DNA of 48,227 bases from Deltaproteobacteria bacterium GWA2_38_16 (GTDB lineage Bacteria; Bdellovibrionota; JACOXK01; 2-02-FULL-40-11): the NCBI GenBank assembly GCA_001797335.1, contig MGPE01000002.1, positions 1-48,227 of the forward strand, given 5' to 3'. Both the position numbers and the translations under genes were made by a program. The notes beneath the pieces are model-generated. The model did not search any database. It was given only the letters and a program-made list of their open reading frames with translations, and had not been told where the DNA came from. Each line of letters starts with the position of its first letter. The first letter of the stretch is position 1. Shown one piece after another: positions 46,257-48,227 of the stretch.

Positions 46257-47538
46257 CGCAAGATATATGAACGCACAAAAAACAAAAACACTGGTTATCC
46301 CGCTTTCTTCTCCCCTGCCTAAGGAAGCTTTTTTGATTCTCTATCACGAAGGCTATCCAACGAAACACTATCCTTTACTGAAACAAAAAATATCCATCGG
46401 AACTGCCAACACCCATGACATTGTTCTTAAAGATCCATATGTTTCTTCTCACCACGCAACCATAGAAAAAAAAGAAGGTTTGTATTTTCTTATGGATCAC
46501 AAAAGTAGAAACGGAACTTTTTTAAATAATACGCTTATTCGAGAAACAGCGCTGGCCCATCAAAGTTATATTCAGCTTGGAAAAACCCTACTTCAATTTG
46601 AATATAAAACTCCGAAATTAAAAACATCATCTCCTCTGGGTGACGATATTATTTCTCAGCATCCTCTGATGCAGCAGCTTTTTGGTACACTTGAAAAAGT
46701 AGCTCCGCTTAAAACGACCGTCATGATTTATGGGGAAACAGGCACGGGAAAAGAACTCATCGCTCAGGCACTTCATCGCCAGAGTGGCCGAAACAAAAAT
46801 CCCCTGGTAACCATTAATTGTGGAGCCATTCCCAAAGAACTCTTAGAAAGTGAACTCTTTGGCCATGTCAAAGGAGCCTTCACCGGTGCTCATACTCATC
46901 GGCAGGGATTATTTTTAGCGGCCGATAAAGGAACTCTTTTTTTAGATGAAATTGGAGAGCTCCCCCTAGATCTTCAGCCAAAGCTACTTCGTGTTTTAGA
47001 ACAACGAGAAATTAAACCCGTGGGATCAGAAAGATATCAAAAAATAGATGTTCGCATCATCGCAGCCACACATCGAAATTTACCCAAAATGGTTCAAGAA
47101 GAAACTTTTCGAGAAGATCTTTTTTATCGATTACATCTCATCCCCTTATATTTGCCACCCCTTCGGGATCGAAAAGAAGATATTCCCCTTCTTATTCACC
47201 ATTTTACTAAAAATATGTCGATCACCCCAAAGGCTCTAAAACTTTTGCATCAACACTCGTGGCCAGGAAATATTCGAGAGCTTAAAAACGTTTTGGAACG
47301 AGCCAAAGTCTTAAGTCACTCTCCCATCATCACAGAAAAAGAAATTCAAGAAACCCTCTCTCATTCTCCTTTAAAATCTTTTTCTCAAACTCTAGAGGTC
47401 ATGGAAAAAAGCATGCTTTATGATTTTTTAGATAAAAATCAGTGGAACAAAACAGCCACAGCCAGAGCACTTTCCATTCCAAAATCAACTCTCTTGGATA
47501 AAATAAAAAGGTATAAAATTGCAGCGCCTAGGGCTTAG
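46246..47538 (+). CDS. FHA-domain sigma-54-dependent transcriptional activator
   Basis: A 430-residue enhancer-binding protein. Residues about 30-115 are an FHA domain (SIGTANTHDIVL, SSHHATIEKK, SRNGTFLNN) in place of the usual receiver. The AAA+ domain has GETGTGKE (163-170), GAFTGA (210-215) for contacting sigma-54, LFLDEIGEL and the later FREDLFYRL. The C-terminal Fis-type helix-turn-helix reads KTATARALSIPKSTLLDKIKRYKI. Control through phosphothreonine recognition is expected, as for related myxobacterial activators. The GGAGA site lies five bases before ATG 46246. It is the natural candidate to drive all five -24/-12 promoters in the window. Confidence 0.94.
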   Translation: MLSDARYMNAQKTKTLVIPLSSPLPKEAFLILYHEGYPTKHYPLLKQKISIGTANTHDIVLKDPYVSSHHATIEKKEGLYFLMDHKSRNGTFLNNTLIRETALAHQSYIQLGKTLLQFEYKTPKLKTSSPLGDDIISQHPLMQQLFGTLEKVAPLKTTVMIYGETGTGKELIAQALHRQSGRNKNPLVTINCGAIPKELLESELFGHVKGAFTGAHTHRQGLFLAADKGTLFLDEIGELPLDLQPKLLRVLEQREIKPVGSERYQKIDVRIIAATHRNLPKMVQEETFREDLFYRLHLIPLYLPPLRDRKEDIPLLIHHFTKNMSITPKALKLLHQHSWPGNIRELKNVLERAKVLSHSPIITEKEIQETLSHSPLKSFSQTLEVMEKSMLYDFLDKNQWNKTATARALSIPKSTLLDKIKRYKIAAPRA

Positions 47539-47842
47539 CGTTTAAATACTGAAACAAATATTTAATTTCTTCATCTGAAAGAGATTGTTTGGGCATCGCA
47601 TGCGTGTTGCGTTTCGGCGTATATCCTAAGGGATACGCACCCTCTTGAATTTTTACTTTTAAAACCTCTAAAGAAGCTCCAAAAATTTCTGGCCCTACGG
47701 AACCTGCTATTTTGGGATTAGCATTGTGACAACTGATACATCTGGCCTGATACAAAAGACGCCCTTTTTGTATCAGAGGATCTTGAGACTTCTGAGTACA
47801 GCTTATAAAAATAAGAAGAATAAAAGAAAATAAAAAGTAGAT
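47528..47842 (-). CDS. lipoprotein cytochrome c
   Basis: The heme-binding CISCH and the distal Met in HAMPK mark a small class I cytochrome c of about 75 residues. A TTG start at 47753-47755 would give only the heme domain, but the frame continues upstream with a hydrophobic segment and a lipobox (YFLFSFILLIFISC, then TQKSQDPLIQKGR). No ATG, GTG or TTG lies in frame before it; a consensus AGGAGGT at 47848-47854 stands six bases before ATC 47840-47842, which may be a rare start codon. The protein is probably a membrane-anchored periplasmic electron carrier. It overlaps the end of the FHA activator gene by 11 bases on the opposite strand and follows a membrane-protein gene by 30 bases. Confidence 0.75.
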   Translation of the reverse strand: MYFLFSFILLIFISCTQKSQDPLIQKGRLLYQARCISCHNANPKIAGSVGPEIFGASLEVLKVKIQEGAYPLGYTPKRNTHAMPKQSLSDEEIKYLFQYLNAKP

Positions 47843-47872
47843 AAGATACCTCCTATTTCAGTTTTTCTTAAA

Positions 47873-48227
47873 TTACTTTGTTAACAGTTCCAAAAGTATA
47901 TAAAGAAGTACCGTTAGAGCCACCCCACTGTGAATAACTCCTGGAATAGAAGTCAAAATTCCCAATTTCCCCTTCAGTGCATTCAACTCCAACAGCACTA
48001 AAACCAAAATAAATACCAGCGCTAATAATCCCAAATGGGCCGTCGCAGAAATTTCAACCGGCAAATGGGAAGCCGCACCCATGAAAAAAAGCATGGGAAT
48101 GGAAAAAAGCACATTGTGTCTGGAAGCCACTCCTGCCCGTGCTCCAATAGCTGCGGCTTCTGGGATGGGTTTTCCCCCGCTAGCGGCTTGTACAGCGGAT
48201 TGAATGACCACTTTTTGAGCGGGCCAA
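47873..48227 (-). CDS. PuuD/DUF989-like membrane protein, C-terminal part
   Basis: The frame remains open to the right edge (WPAQK preceding VVIQS), so the first part of the gene is missing. About 118 residues are visible, with three to four hydrophobic segments. The block ARAGVASRHNVLFSIPMLFFMGAASH resembles the SRHNxxLxxPVLFxM region of PuuD-type urate hydroxylase membrane domains. In other bacteria such proteins are associated with a cytochrome c domain, and here a cytochrome c lipoprotein gene follows after 30 bases. The assignment is tentative; the substrate need not be urate. Confidence 0.45.
   Translation of the reverse strand, partial: WPAQKVVIQSAVQAASGGKPIPEAAAIGARAGVASRHNVLFSIPMLFFMGAASHLPVEISATAHLGLLALVFILVLVLLELNALKGKLGILTSIPGVIHSGVALTVLLYILLELLTK

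Noticed and set aside
1-48227. tRNA, rRNA or CRISPR loci
   Set aside because: The intergenic gaps were read for cloverleaf ends, rRNA-like blocks and regularly spaced repeats; none were seen.

Overview
The window looks like a stretch of chromosome from an AT-rich Gram-negative bacterium. It encodes at least twelve proteins with lipoprotein signals, an outer-membrane secretin, sigma-54 promoters, a TIGR02147-type regulator, a cytochrome b558-type succinate dehydrogenase and a pyruvoyl-dependent arginine decarboxylase. This mix fits the Bdellovibrionota or former deltaproteobacterial lineages (for example uncultured UBA10199-like groups). The placement is inference from gene content, not a phylogeny.

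Layout. 1-3.7 kb: end of a lipoprotein gene, a DUF4143-type ATPase, and an acyl carrier protein plus fatty acyl-AMP ligase pair. 3.8-5.5 kb: two small secreted or membrane proteins, an exported protein and several palindromic repeats. 5.5-9.5 kb: asnS-rsmI, a seven-repeat beta-propeller lipoprotein and a STAS protein. 9.5-13.5 kb (minus): ffh-rpsP-khpA-trmD-rplS-rnhB-yraN, lacking rimM. 13.5-17.6 kb: lipoproteins, a matrixin-like metalloprotease and a coiled-coil exported protein. 17.6-19 kb: two toxin-antitoxin-like modules (MNT/HEPN and ParE/Phd). 19-21.5 kb: a Trp-rich lipoprotein divergent from a TIGR02147 regulator. 21.5-27.5 kb: sdhCAB, a YgiT-type zinc-ribbon protein and leuS. 27.5-30.5 kb: a lipoprotein, then the agmatine route pdaD-speB followed by a GcvH-like protein without the lipoylated lysine. 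30.4-34.4 kb (minus): scpB, scpA, trpS, a site-2 protease and xerD. 34.4-40.2 kb: two lipoproteins, mutS and a 560-residue exported protein. 40.5-43.5 kb: a receiver-kinase hybrid and an Ig-like (Big_2) lipoprotein. 43.7-47.5 kb: CpaC-like secretin, FHA-TadA/CpaF ATPase and FHA sigma-54 activator. The right edge has a lipoprotein cytochrome c and a PuuD-like membrane protein.

How it may work together. Five near-perfect -24/-12 (sigma-54) promoters lie in front of the secretin cluster, the 560-residue exported protein and three lipoprotein units. The only sigma-54 activator in the window is the FHA-fused one encoded in the secretin operon. The simplest reading is a phosphopeptide-sensing envelope regulon in which the activator drives its own secretion operon and several surface proteins. 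Housekeeping promoters show a second pattern: in about nine cases the -10 box is placed so that transcription should begin at, or within about three bases of, the start codon, and those genes lack a Shine-Dalgarno sequence (leaderless mRNAs). Three kinds of palindromic element are present, and two of them have become part of the mutS reading frame.
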